Source of the DNA: Planctomycetota bacterium
GTDB lineage: Bacteria > Planctomycetota > SZUA-567
Assembly (NCBI GenBank): GCA_031289115.1
Contig: JAITQC010000052.1
Location: 1 to 42,617 of the forward strand
DNA: 42,617 bases
Direction of reading: 5' to 3'
A program made the position numbers and the translations under genes. Position 1 is the stretch's first letter, and each line of letters starts with the position of its first letter. This document shows positions 1 through 8,360 of the stretch, one piece after another. The notes beneath the pieces were generated by a model. It worked only from the letters and a program-made list of their open reading frames with translations, was not told the DNA's origin and searched no databases.

Positions 1-852
1 CGGGACGCCAATGGCTGGAACAAAACCCTTTTTGGCGGCATCGACGGCGCCTGGGTCAGGTTAAACACTGGTTCGCACGTTAATGTTGTCGCCTCCACAT
101 TGCTAACCGGGGTGGCGGCTAAAACCCGGGCCCTAAACGGCACTTTCCTGGCTGGCGCTTTCCTTGAAGGCGGCTATGGCAAGTACGACACTTACAACCA
201 TTTCTACCTGGAACCGCAGCATGTAAACATCCGCGGCAAAGGTAACCTCACCTATTTCGGGCTTGGTTTCATGGCCAGGCAAACCTGGGACAATGGCGTC
301 TGGGCTGAGGCGTCGATTCGGGGTGGATTTATGCAAAACCGCTTCCACTCCGGCGACTACATTATCTACCTCGCTGGCGACCGGGTGACTACGGCGCGTT
401 ACCGCCTTGACACTCCCTATGTGGCGGGTCACCTGGGTCTAGCCAAGGAATGGGAGGTTGACGAGCAAAACCACTTTACCTTACTGGGACGTTACTATTA
501 CGCCCTCCAGGGGGGAAAGAAAATCAACATCGCCGAGGAGCCGGTGCGTTTCAACGCTGACGATCTCCACCGGGTACGGGTGGGCGGACGCTACACCCGG
601 GTCCGCGACCCCTATTTTTCCGCCTATGTCGGCGCCTACTATGAATACGGTTTTTCCGGAAAAGTCCGTGGCTCGAGTCAAGAACTCCATTTCCCAGCCC
701 CTGACCTGGGAGGTTCCACCGGGGTGGGGGAGATTGGCATAATCGCCCGTTCCCACCGTAACGAGCGTTTCTCCGCCGAGTTTGGCCTCCAGGGTTATGT
801 TGGAGAACGTCTGGGAGTGACTGGCGGGGTGCGGTTCGGCTGGGAATTCTAA
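1..852 (+). CDS. Autotransporter outer-membrane beta-barrel domain protein, C-terminal part (5' truncated by window edge)
   Basis: Frame 1 is open from base 1; alternating aromatic/hydrophobic beta-barrel pattern (GxGYGKYDTYNHFYLEP..., YVGAYYEYGFSGKVRG) ending in a C-terminal aromatic residue (..RFGWEF). Confidence 0.8.
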   Translation, partial: RDANGWNKTLFGGIDGAWVRLNTGSHVNVVASTLLTGVAAKTRALNGTFLAGAFLEGGYGKYDTYNHFYLEPQHVNIRGKGNLTYFGLGFMARQTWDNGVWAEASIRGGFMQNRFHSGDYIIYLAGDRVTTARYRLDTPYVAGHLGLAKEWEVDEQNHFTLLGRYYYALQGGKKINIAEEPVRFNADDLHRVRVGGRYTRVRDPYFSAYVGAYYEYGFSGKVRGSSQELHFPAPDLGGSTGVGEIGIIARSHRNERFSAEFGLQGYVGERLGVTGGVRFGWEF

Positions 853-942
853 AGACTAGCGAAGCGGGGTGAAGGGTGACTTGTTTTTCCCGCCAGACGA
901 CTAGCGTCCGGCGGCGAACGATGCTGTTTTCACCAGGGTAAA

Positions 943-1650
943 CTAGGGGTTGGCTGGTGTGAACGGGCGCAGGAAAAGTTCCCGGCTTTGCCCCGCCGCC
1001 AGGGCGTCGGGGTGCAGGGTGAAACCGGGGATGACCCGTAGATAAGGGATGTCGCCACAGTTGTTTTGCCCGCATTCCGCCTGGTGGGCCGGGCAGGGGG
1101 AGAAGGCGCAGAGGCGTCCGCGGTAATTCCCCGACTCGGCCGCGAAAAGAAAAGTGTCGATCTGCCGCGGGGAAACGCGTAGGCCAATGTGGAACCGGGG
1201 CGAAGCCAGTCCCCGGCGCTGGGCCAGTTGGAGGTTTTTCAACTGGGAAAAATCGCTAAGCCATACCGCCAGGTCAATGTCGTTACACTCATGCGGCAGC
1301 GCCACTTTCCAGCGGCGGTACCGGGCGTAGCGGGGTATTTCCTCCCGCAAGGGATTAGCCACCGAGCCAAACAACACTACCCGCTGCACCGCGCTTATCT
1401 CCGCCAACCGCAACGCCACTTTCTGGGCGGTCTGGCGAAAAATCCTTTGTTTCTCAATAAGACGCTGCCGGTCCTCGTGTATCTCCTGGAGTTCCGGAGG
1501 GGTGCTTAACTTTTTTTGGCCGCCCAGAGTGGCGAAATTGTCCAGCTTCTCCCCCACCCTCTCTTCCGCGTTTTCCCACTCCCCGTCCAGCCGCGACGCT
1601 TCATCGTTACTGTTCTCTTGGTCAAACCAGCTGTCCTGATCCATAGACAT
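943..1650 (-). CDS. Nucleotidyltransferase-domain protein
   Basis: GSVANPL ... NDIDLAVW matches the GSx(n)DxD pattern of the NTP_transf_2 superfamily. Confidence 0.6.
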   Translation of the reverse strand: MSMDQDSWFDQENSNDEASRLDGEWENAEERVGEKLDNFATLGGQKKLSTPPELQEIHEDRQRLIEKQRIFRQTAQKVALRLAEISAVQRVVLFGSVANPLREEIPRYARYRRWKVALPHECNDIDLAVWLSDFSQLKNLQLAQRRGLASPRFHIGLRVSPRQIDTFLFAAESGNYRGRLCAFSPCPAHQAECGQNNCGDIPYLRVIPGFTLHPDALAAGQSRELFLRPFTPANP

Positions 1651-1770
1651 AATCCGCCGCTAAATTTTTCGCCACCGGTTTCACCGCTTGGGTGGCGTCA
1701 GGTTGCTTGGGGTAAAAATTATTGCCACCTAACCCGGCCAAGTAAAGCAGGGGAAGGCGTGTTTACTGCG

Positions 1771-3738
1771 TCAGCTTGGGGAAGGCAGAGCCGGAGTCAG
1801 GCGGTTGGCTTCGGCCAGGAAAAACTCCCATTCGGTTATAAACGCCTGCCGGGAAACGCGGGAGAGGTGGCGGTAACGCGTCTCCGCCTCGGCCTGGATA
1901 CGCTGGCGGGTCGCCTCAATTTCACTTAGCACCACCAGAGCCCGCTGGTAGAGAAAACGCACCTCTTCCGACGCCTCAGCCAGGGTGACAGGGGTTAGGT
2001 GGCTTAACCAGACCGCTAGCCAGTCCCCGCCTGAACGGGCTCCCTCGGGAATCTCCTTGATGAAAATTTCCCCCAATCGCCGGCGTTCCGCCTGGATAAA
2101 GGCGGAAAATTCCGCCAGGCAAGCATGGAGATAATGCCGCATCCCTTCAAGTTCAAAAGCCTGCCGGGTTATAGCCCAGAGATGGTGCCCTTTGACTCCG
2201 AGAGTGATCGCCTCTTCGAAGAAAGATGGTTTGTAGAAGAGGGTGGCGAGTAGGAACCGCAAGGCTTGCCAACGGTAGCTACTCCGGAGGGTGGTAAGAA
2301 GGTAGCGGCCAAAAACCCAGGCTTTCCAACCTAGACTTAGTCCCGAGCGGGTGGCCGCCGCGGTCCGCCGCTGGGGCCAGCGCCGGCGTAGGACGCTGGC
2401 GCGTTCAAAATAGCTCTTCATGTCAGGTGAATAGGCGTTGTGGAGTATTTGCTTGTAATCTTCCACCACCCGCTCGGCCGGGCGGGCCGGCTGGAAATTC
2501 AGGGCGAAATGGTGGGTGTTGTTGCCGCTGGTGTCACCCCGGAGGCGACCCTCCTTAGCCAGGCGGTCGTAAAGGTCGGTGTCGGGAAGAGCGTTAAGAA
2601 TGCCCAGCATCGCCAGGGGTATGCCCATTTCCTGGATGCAGTCGCTCATTCGCCTGGCAATGTCCTCTGGGTCGGCGTCAAAGCCGATGATAAAACCAGA
2701 CATTATCTGAATTCCCCGCGACTGGATAAGCGCCACTTTGTCCGCGATGGAACCCCGGGTGTTAACGTGTTTCTTGGTTTCCCTGAGGCTTTCGGCGCAG
2801 GGGGTTTCGATGCCGACAAACACCGAGTCAAAGCCGGCCGCCACCATTTGGTCAAGTATTTCCGGGTTGTCAGCGAGAGTAAGAGTGGCTTCGGTGAGGA
2901 AGGTGAAGGGGTAGCTGTGCTCGCGTTGCCAGGCGGAAAGGTCGGTAAGGAGCCCCAGGGCGCGTTCACGGTTGCCGATAAAATTATCATCCACCAGGAA
3001 GACAGAGTCGCGCCAACCCAGGCGGTAAAGTTCGTCCAGTTCCCGGCGTAGGTACGGGATGGGTTTGTTCCGGGTCCGCCGGCCAAAACGGCGCCAAATG
3101 TCGCAAAACTCGCAGCCAACCGGGCAGCCGCGGGAAGCCTGGACCGGCATCACCGCGTAGTGGTCGAAGTCAATAAGGTCGAAACGGGGTAGCGGGGTGT
3201 TTTGCAGGGTGGGAAACTCCCCGGCCGTGGCGATAACGGCGGTAGGGCCGAAATGCTGGCGGATATCCGCCGCCTCCGCCGTAGTGGTCGGGGCGGCGTA
3301 AGCTTGACGGAGCTTGTCCTGGCGTAAGTCAGCCAGGAACTCGGGCCAAAGGGATTCTGCCTCGCCAATGAAATAAGTGTCGACCGGACCAGTCTCGCGA
3401 TAGGCGGTGGTGAGGTAGGGGCCGCCTAGCACGGTTTTTTTTCCGGCTGAATGGAGTTGTTCCAGTACCTCTAGCAGGCTCTTTTTCTGGGTTATCATGG
3501 CTGACACCATGACCAGGTCAGCCCAGGCGAGGTCGGCTGGACTTAGGGGTGAAACGTTAAGGTCAACCAATTTGAGGGAAAACTCCTCCGGCGGCAGGAG
3601 GCCAGCCAGGGTGAGGAGTCCCAGCGGTGGCATGCTGGATTTTTTACCAATCATGCCAAGGGAATGGGAAAAACTCCAATAAGTGTCAGCGGGTGTCTCG
3701 GGGTAGAGAAGAAGGATGTGGCGGGGGGTGGCGGGCAA
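1771..3738 (-). CDS. B12-binding-domain radical SAM protein (DUF4070-type)
   Basis: N-terminal Rossmann/B12-binding-like region, RGCPVGCEFCDIW (CxxxCxxC) cluster motif, and a long C-terminal extension. Confidence 0.85.
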   Translation of the reverse strand: MPATPRHILLLYPETPADTYWSFSHSLGMIGKKSSMPPLGLLTLAGLLPPEEFSLKLVDLNVSPLSPADLAWADLVMVSAMITQKKSLLEVLEQLHSAGKKTVLGGPYLTTAYRETGPVDTYFIGEAESLWPEFLADLRQDKLRQAYAAPTTTAEAADIRQHFGPTAVIATAGEFPTLQNTPLPRFDLIDFDHYAVMPVQASRGCPVGCEFCDIWRRFGRRTRNKPIPYLRRELDELYRLGWRDSVFLVDDNFIGNRERALGLLTDLSAWQREHSYPFTFLTEATLTLADNPEILDQMVAAGFDSVFVGIETPCAESLRETKKHVNTRGSIADKVALIQSRGIQIMSGFIIGFDADPEDIARRMSDCIQEMGIPLAMLGILNALPDTDLYDRLAKEGRLRGDTSGNNTHHFALNFQPARPAERVVEDYKQILHNAYSPDMKSYFERASVLRRRWPQRRTAAATRSGLSLGWKAWVFGRYLLTTLRSSYRWQALRFLLATLFYKPSFFEEAITLGVKGHHLWAITRQAFELEGMRHYLHACLAEFSAFIQAERRRLGEIFIKEIPEGARSGGDWLAVWLSHLTPVTLAEASEEVRFLYQRALVVLSEIEATRQRIQAEAETRYRHLSRVSRQAFITEWEFFLAEANRLTPALPSPS

Positions 3739-4029
3739 AATAAACCTCCTGTGGTGGTAAAGTACCTTGGCTAAGTGTCGCGGCTTAGCCTCATCTGGCG
3801 TACCGGAATCATCCGGGTCGGGATAGGGCGTTCTAGACCGGGAGACAGGGGAAAACCTGGGTTAACCAGTTGGAAAAACCTGGCTACCCGATAGGAAAAA
3901 AACACCCGACCGGGGCTCCCGGTGGAGGTTAACCCTGGTCTCTAGGCGGGGATGGTTTGTGGTGTCCTCGAGTCTCGTCCCGGCGTGACTTGGCGGTGGA
4001 AACGGCCCGCCCGGGCGGGGGTGAGTAGT

Positions 4030-4884
4030 CTATTCCTCCTCCACCCGCAGGAGCTTGCGGGTTTTGTCAGTCCGGTAACGCTCCAGAGCGCGGTTCTGGT
4101 AACCGGCGTGACTGGCGGTAAGGTGGTCAAAAAAGGCGCGCACAAAGGGGTCCTGGGCGATTTCCAGGTCGGCTAATTCCCTTAGGGCCTCTTCCCGGGT
4201 TCGTTTCCCCCGGTACACCAGGCGGAAGGCGGCCTTGAGAGACTTGATCGACTCTTCCGGCACCTGGTGGCGACGCAGGCCCTCCAGGTTGATGTTACGC
4301 ACCTTGGCCACGTCCTGGTTGTAACCATCCGCCACCATGTAGGGCGGGATGTCGGTTCTTACCCCGGAACAGGGAGCGACAAAGGAGAGGGTGCCGACAG
4401 TGACAAAATGATGCAGTAGGCAGGCCCCGGAGATCCAGGCCTGGTCCTCGATATGGACATGGCCAGCCAGCTGGGAATTGTTGGTGATAATAACGTTGTT
4501 ACCAACCTGGCAATCGTGGGCGATGTGGACATAGGCCATAATCAGGTTGTCAGAGCCAATGCTGGTGGTGCCGCCGCCAATCCCGGTGCCACGGTTGATA
4601 GTGACAAACTCGCAGATCCGGGAGCGGTCGCCAATAACCAGGTTGGTGTCTTCGCCCTTGTATTTAATGTCCTGGGGGTCGCCGCCGACCACTGCCGCCG
4701 TACCGACTTGGCAATATTCGCCAAGACGGGTTCGGGTGACAATGTGGCAGTGTGGCGACAACCGCGATCCCCTACCAATGCTTACCCCGGGACCAACGAC
4801 GGCAAAGGGCCCGATAACCACCTCCGGACCTATTTCAGCGCTGGAGTCGATACAGGCGCTAGGGTGAATGGATTTACTCATCAA
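4030..4884 (-). CDS. lpxA: Acyl-ACP--UDP-N-acetylglucosamine O-acyltransferase LpxA
   Basis: Left-handed beta-helix hexapeptide repeats: IHPSACIDSSAEIGPEVVIGPFAVVGPGVSIG...; GDPQDIKYKGE and AYVHIAHDCQVGNN are LpxA hallmarks. Confidence 0.95.
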   Translation of the reverse strand: MMSKSIHPSACIDSSAEIGPEVVIGPFAVVGPGVSIGRGSRLSPHCHIVTRTRLGEYCQVGTAAVVGGDPQDIKYKGEDTNLVIGDRSRICEFVTINRGTGIGGGTTSIGSDNLIMAYVHIAHDCQVGNNVIITNNSQLAGHVHIEDQAWISGACLLHHFVTVGTLSFVAPCSGVRTDIPPYMVADGYNQDVAKVRNINLEGLRRHQVPEESIKSLKAAFRLVYRGKRTREEALRELADLEIAQDPFVRAFFDHLTASHAGYQNRALERYRTDKTRKLLRVEEE

Positions 4885-5067
4885 TTTTCGTTCCTAAATC
4901 CCCCATGGTTGACTGGAATAACCTCTGGTTCACACCAGGTCTGGCCAAAAAATACCGCTCCCCCGCCGCCACCTGGATTATCTACCGGAGGTTCCCCTGT
5001 TTTTCCTGTTTCACCTTTACGCTACCCGTTTTTGGCAAGGGCGAAAACAGGGAAGACAAAAAATTAC

Positions 5068-5085
5068 CCCCGCCCGAAGGCGGGG
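5068..5085 (-). terminator. Intrinsic terminator with TTCG loop between lpxC/fabZ and lpxA
   Basis: Minus strand: CCCCGCC-TTCG-GGCGGGG followed by GTAATTTTTT. Confidence 0.8.
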
Positions 5086-5104
5086 ATGACAAGTACTATT
5101 ATAA

Positions 5105-6397
5105 CTACAGGGATTGTCCGGCGTCAATCATGGCAAATTTAATTATTGCCTCAACCGTGTTTTCCCCCTCCACCGTGGCCCAGGTGCGGACAATCCCGAT
5201 CCGCCCTTTCATCTTCACCGCCTCGGCGTGGAGGTGCATACAGTCGCCCGGAACTACTTGCCGCCTCCACTTAACTTCTTCCGCAGTCATGAGTACCGCT
5301 AATTTGTTTTGGTCGCGGTATTCTCCTAGCATCATGATCGCACCCGCTTGCGCCAAGGCTTCGATCTGGAGCACCCCAGGCATGATCGGTTGCCCGGGAA
5401 AGTGTCCCTGGAAGAAATGTTCGTTACCGGTGAGGTTCTTCAGGGCGGTGATGCTTCGCTTGGGTTCCAGGGCGATAACCCGGTCGACCAGAAGGAAGGG
5501 ATAGCGGTGGGGCAGGAGTTGCATGATTTCGCGAATGTCCATCAACCCCTTCGGGTGTTCGACCCGGCTAATCTCCTCTTCCAGACGCCGGGTTAGTTCG
5601 AGGTTAAGGCGGTGCCCGCTTTTCACCGCCACCACATGCACTCCCAGGCGGCGGTTGAGTACGGCCAGGTCGCCCAAGAGATCCACCAGTTTGTGGCGGA
5701 CACACTCGTCAGGGAAGCGCAGTTGATTGTCAACCACCTGGTTGCCGTCCAGGATTATGGTGTTTTGCGGGTTGGCTCCCTTGCCAAAACCAGCCGAGAG
5801 CATCGCCTCGGCCTGGGCCCGGGTCGCGAAGGTGCGGGCGGGGGCGAGGTCGGCCTGGAAAGCGCCGTCAGTCAGGGTGAAAGTGAAGTTGCCCCGGGCC
5901 AGGGGAGAATCGGGGTAGTCGAGTAGATAGGTGAGGGTGAGGTTTCCGTCAGCGGCGGGATAGGCGGTAAGTCCAGCGCTGGCGGAACCCACCGCCAGCG
6001 ACTGCTTGGGGATAAACACCGATTGTTCCGCCGCCTGCTCTTCCAGGCCAGCCGCCAGGATTTGGCCAGTGAATTCACCCGCCGAGCCATCGAGACCTGG
6101 CACTTCCGACCCCTCGGCGGTAATGCGGAGGTTGTCGATACCTAAGCCCCAAACCGCGGCCAGGAGGTGTTCGAGGGTGGCGATTTTAGACTTGTACTTG
6201 ATAGTCGCGCTGGTGCAGTGGCCTTGGCCGTCGACTATGCCTGGCCGCAGGCGTTCCTGGCCATCGGCGTTTGCCACTACCAACCCGCTACCAACCGGGG
6301 CGGGGGACAGGGTGACCCGTCCCGGTTCACCGGCGTGGAGTCCGATACCGCTAAACACCACCTCCTGCGAGATGGTGCGTTGCTTAAGCCCCATCAT
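5105..6397 (-). CDS. lpxC/fabZ: Bifunctional LpxC deacetylase / FabZ dehydratase fusion
   Basis: LpxC part: QRTISQEVVFSGIGLHAGEPGRVTL, EVPGLDGSAGEF, HKLVDLLGDLAVL. FabZ part: LLPHRYPFLLVDRV, GHFPGQPIMPGVLQIEALAQ. ATG at 6397 overlaps the lpxD stop (ATGA). Confidence 0.95.
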   Translation of the reverse strand: MMGLKQRTISQEVVFSGIGLHAGEPGRVTLSPAPVGSGLVVANADGQERLRPGIVDGQGHCTSATIKYKSKIATLEHLLAAVWGLGIDNLRITAEGSEVPGLDGSAGEFTGQILAAGLEEQAAEQSVFIPKQSLAVGSASAGLTAYPAADGNLTLTYLLDYPDSPLARGNFTFTLTDGAFQADLAPARTFATRAQAEAMLSAGFGKGANPQNTIILDGNQVVDNQLRFPDECVRHKLVDLLGDLAVLNRRLGVHVVAVKSGHRLNLELTRRLEEEISRVEHPKGLMDIREIMQLLPHRYPFLLVDRVIALEPKRSITALKNLTGNEHFFQGHFPGQPIMPGVLQIEALAQAGAIMMLGEYRDQNKLAVLMTAEEVKWRRQVVPGDCMHLHAEAVKMKGRIGIVRTWATVEGENTVEAIIKFAMIDAGQSL

Positions 6398-7485
6398 GTC
6401 TGGTTCCCTTCCCCGCCAGTCAGCCGCTCCGCCATTTCCCGTACTTTCTTGCGAAGCCGCGCCAGTCCTTTCAGGTTTTGCCATTCCTTGAGTTGCTCGC
6501 GCATGGGCTGGGCCGGGGTGCCGATCCATACCCGATCTTTTTCGGGAACCCCCGCCTCCGCCCCCGGGATGCTTTTGGTCACTCCCGACTGGCCGACAAT
6601 GGTCAGGCGGTCGCCCAGGGTGATGTGACCCACCACCGCTGTCTGGCCGCCTATTTGGACTCCGTTACCGATCCGGGCCGAGCCAGCGACCCCCACCTGG
6701 GCGGCAAAGGCGCAAAAAGCGCCCAGACGCACGTTGTGGGCGATCTGGATAAGGTTGTCAAGCTTGCTCCCGCGTCCTATTCGGGTTTCCCCGAAACGGG
6801 CGCGGTCGATACAAGTGTTGGCCCCGATTTCGACATCGTCCTCCAGGACCACCACTCCCGCCTGGGGAATCTTGAAATACTCACTGCCGGTCCAGGCGTA
6901 ACCAAAGCCGTCCGCCCCGATTACCGCTCCGGCGTGGATGATACAGCGTTTTCCCAGCTTTACCTGGTGGTAGAGAGTGGCCCGGGGGTAAAGGACTGAG
7001 CCTTCGCCCACCTCGGACTCCACCCCTACGTAGGCCTGGGGATAGATGCGACAGTGGTCAGCGATTACCGCTCCCGCCTCGATTACCGCTCCCGCCCCTA
7101 CCGACACGTCTTGGCCTAGGCGAGCGGAGGGGTCCACCACCGCCCGGGGGTCTATCCCGGGGAGGGGATGGGGCGGGGGAGGGAGGATAAGGGCAGCCGC
7201 CTTGGCGAAGGCGAGGTCGGGGTTTTCTACCCGGAGGAGGGTAAGGCCAGTCGCGTTTACCCCAGGCGCTACTATCACCGCCTCGGCTTTGGTGGTGGTG
7301 AGAAGGTGTTGATAGCTGGGGTTACTGAGGAAGGACAGCTCGCCTGGCTCTGCTTCCGCAAGCCCAGCTAAGCGTGACACTGTTTGACCCGGCCTGGCGT
7401 TAACCAGCTCCGCCCCCAACTGGCGGGAAATATCCTCCAGGGGGGTGGGAGCTGGTTCCCGGCGCTTTGCGGAAACGGTGGTCAT
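6394..7485 (-). CDS. lpxD: UDP-3-O-acylglucosamine N-acyltransferase LpxD
   Basis: Hexapeptide repeats; GADGFGYAWTGSEYFKIPQAGVVVLEDDVEIGANTCIDRARFGET is diagnostic. Confidence 0.95.
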   Translation of the reverse strand: MTTVSAKRREPAPTPLEDISRQLGAELVNARPGQTVSRLAGLAEAEPGELSFLSNPSYQHLLTTTKAEAVIVAPGVNATGLTLLRVENPDLAFAKAAALILPPPPHPLPGIDPRAVVDPSARLGQDVSVGAGAVIEAGAVIADHCRIYPQAYVGVESEVGEGSVLYPRATLYHQVKLGKRCIIHAGAVIGADGFGYAWTGSEYFKIPQAGVVVLEDDVEIGANTCIDRARFGETRIGRGSKLDNLIQIAHNVRLGAFCAFAAQVGVAGSARIGNGVQIGGQTAVVGHITLGDRLTIVGQSGVTKSIPGAEAGVPEKDRVWIGTPAQPMREQLKEWQNLKGLARLRKKVREMAERLTGGEGNQT

Positions 7486-8135
7486 AGGGGGTTTTTCTGG
7501 GGGTCTTGCTTGTACTGCTGGTAACGGTGGTTCATCAAATCGGTTATCGATTTGGTGAGGTTGGCCTTGTCGTCCACGAACTGGATGCGGCGCATAAGAA
7601 TTTCCTGCTGCACCGCCATCGGGTCCATGGCCTTCATGGCTTCCTCGGAAATAGCGGGGTCGGGTGAGGCGATAATGATGTCGTACTTGTAGTATTCAGC
7701 TAGCAGTTTACAGGCGCGCTGAAAGGCGTTGTAGGCGTTTTGCCAGAGCGAAGCCTCTTGCTCACGCAGGCGTCGGGCGAAATCCTCCTGCATGGACTGG
7801 ACATCCACCCGGGCTGACTGGATCTCCATCATTGATTTACGCCAGGCGGGCGAGTCCTGGGGTTTCAGGGGGTTGTTCTGGAGCGCACGCTCCTGCTCGC
7901 CAATACGTTGTATTTCAGCGTCGATCTTTTGAGTCTCGGGCTGGAAAGTGTTGCGGATTTCGTCACCGGTATCCTTGATATATTGGTAGTTCAGGAAAAC
8001 CTGTTGGATAAAGACAACACCAATACGCTTGGTTTCCGGAGCCTGGGGAGCTGCTTCACCAGCTTGGCTAGGGGTAGTGACTATTCCAAACAGGGTTAGT
8101 AACGCAAAGGCGATAGGCACCAACTTCCGCATCAT
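7482..8135 (-). CDS. OmpH/Skp-family periplasmic chaperone
   Basis: Signal peptide MMRKLVPIAFALLTLFG; helical KIDAEIQRIGEQERALQ region; located upstream of lpxD and overlapping it by ATGA. Confidence 0.8.
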   Translation of the reverse strand: MMRKLVPIAFALLTLFGIVTTPSQAGEAAPQAPETKRIGVVFIQQVFLNYQYIKDTGDEIRNTFQPETQKIDAEIQRIGEQERALQNNPLKPQDSPAWRKSMMEIQSARVDVQSMQEDFARRLREQEASLWQNAYNAFQRACKLLAEYYKYDIIIASPDPAISEEAMKAMDPMAVQQEILMRRIQFVDDKANLTKSITDLMNHRYQQYKQDPQKNPL

Positions 8136-8205
8136 ACTCTCCTCTTGAAAAGATAAATACACAAGGCGAAGGTGGTTGTACCCTGCTCCCCCACCCCGCC
8201 GGCGG

Positions 8206-8253
8206 TTGTTTAAAGCAATCTTAACCGTATTGTTTAAAGCAACCTTAATCGTA
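8206..8253. repeat. Tandem 24-bp direct repeat (2 copies, 22/24 identical) upstream of ompH-lpx
   Basis: TTGTTTAAAGCAATCTTAACCGTA followed directly by TTGTTTAAAGCAACCTTAATCGTA. Confidence 0.85.
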
Positions 8254-8280
8254 TGGTTACTGATGGTAAACGCAAGAAAA

Positions 8281-8299
8281 AACCCGGTCCGGCCGGGTT
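8281..8299 (-). terminator. Intrinsic terminator after the FliK-like gene
   Basis: Minus strand AACCCGG-CCGGA-CCGGGTT followed by TTTTCTT. Confidence 0.75.
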
Positions 8300-8360
8300 A
8301 TTCAGGAAATTCTGTTATAGGTCGCCAGTGTCAAGCGGCGGAGTGGCCCCGGGGGGAAGG

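Noticed and set aside
4453-5142. 229-aa plus-strand ORF over lpxA
   Set aside because: Mirrors the hexapeptide repeats of lpxA; no independent evidence.
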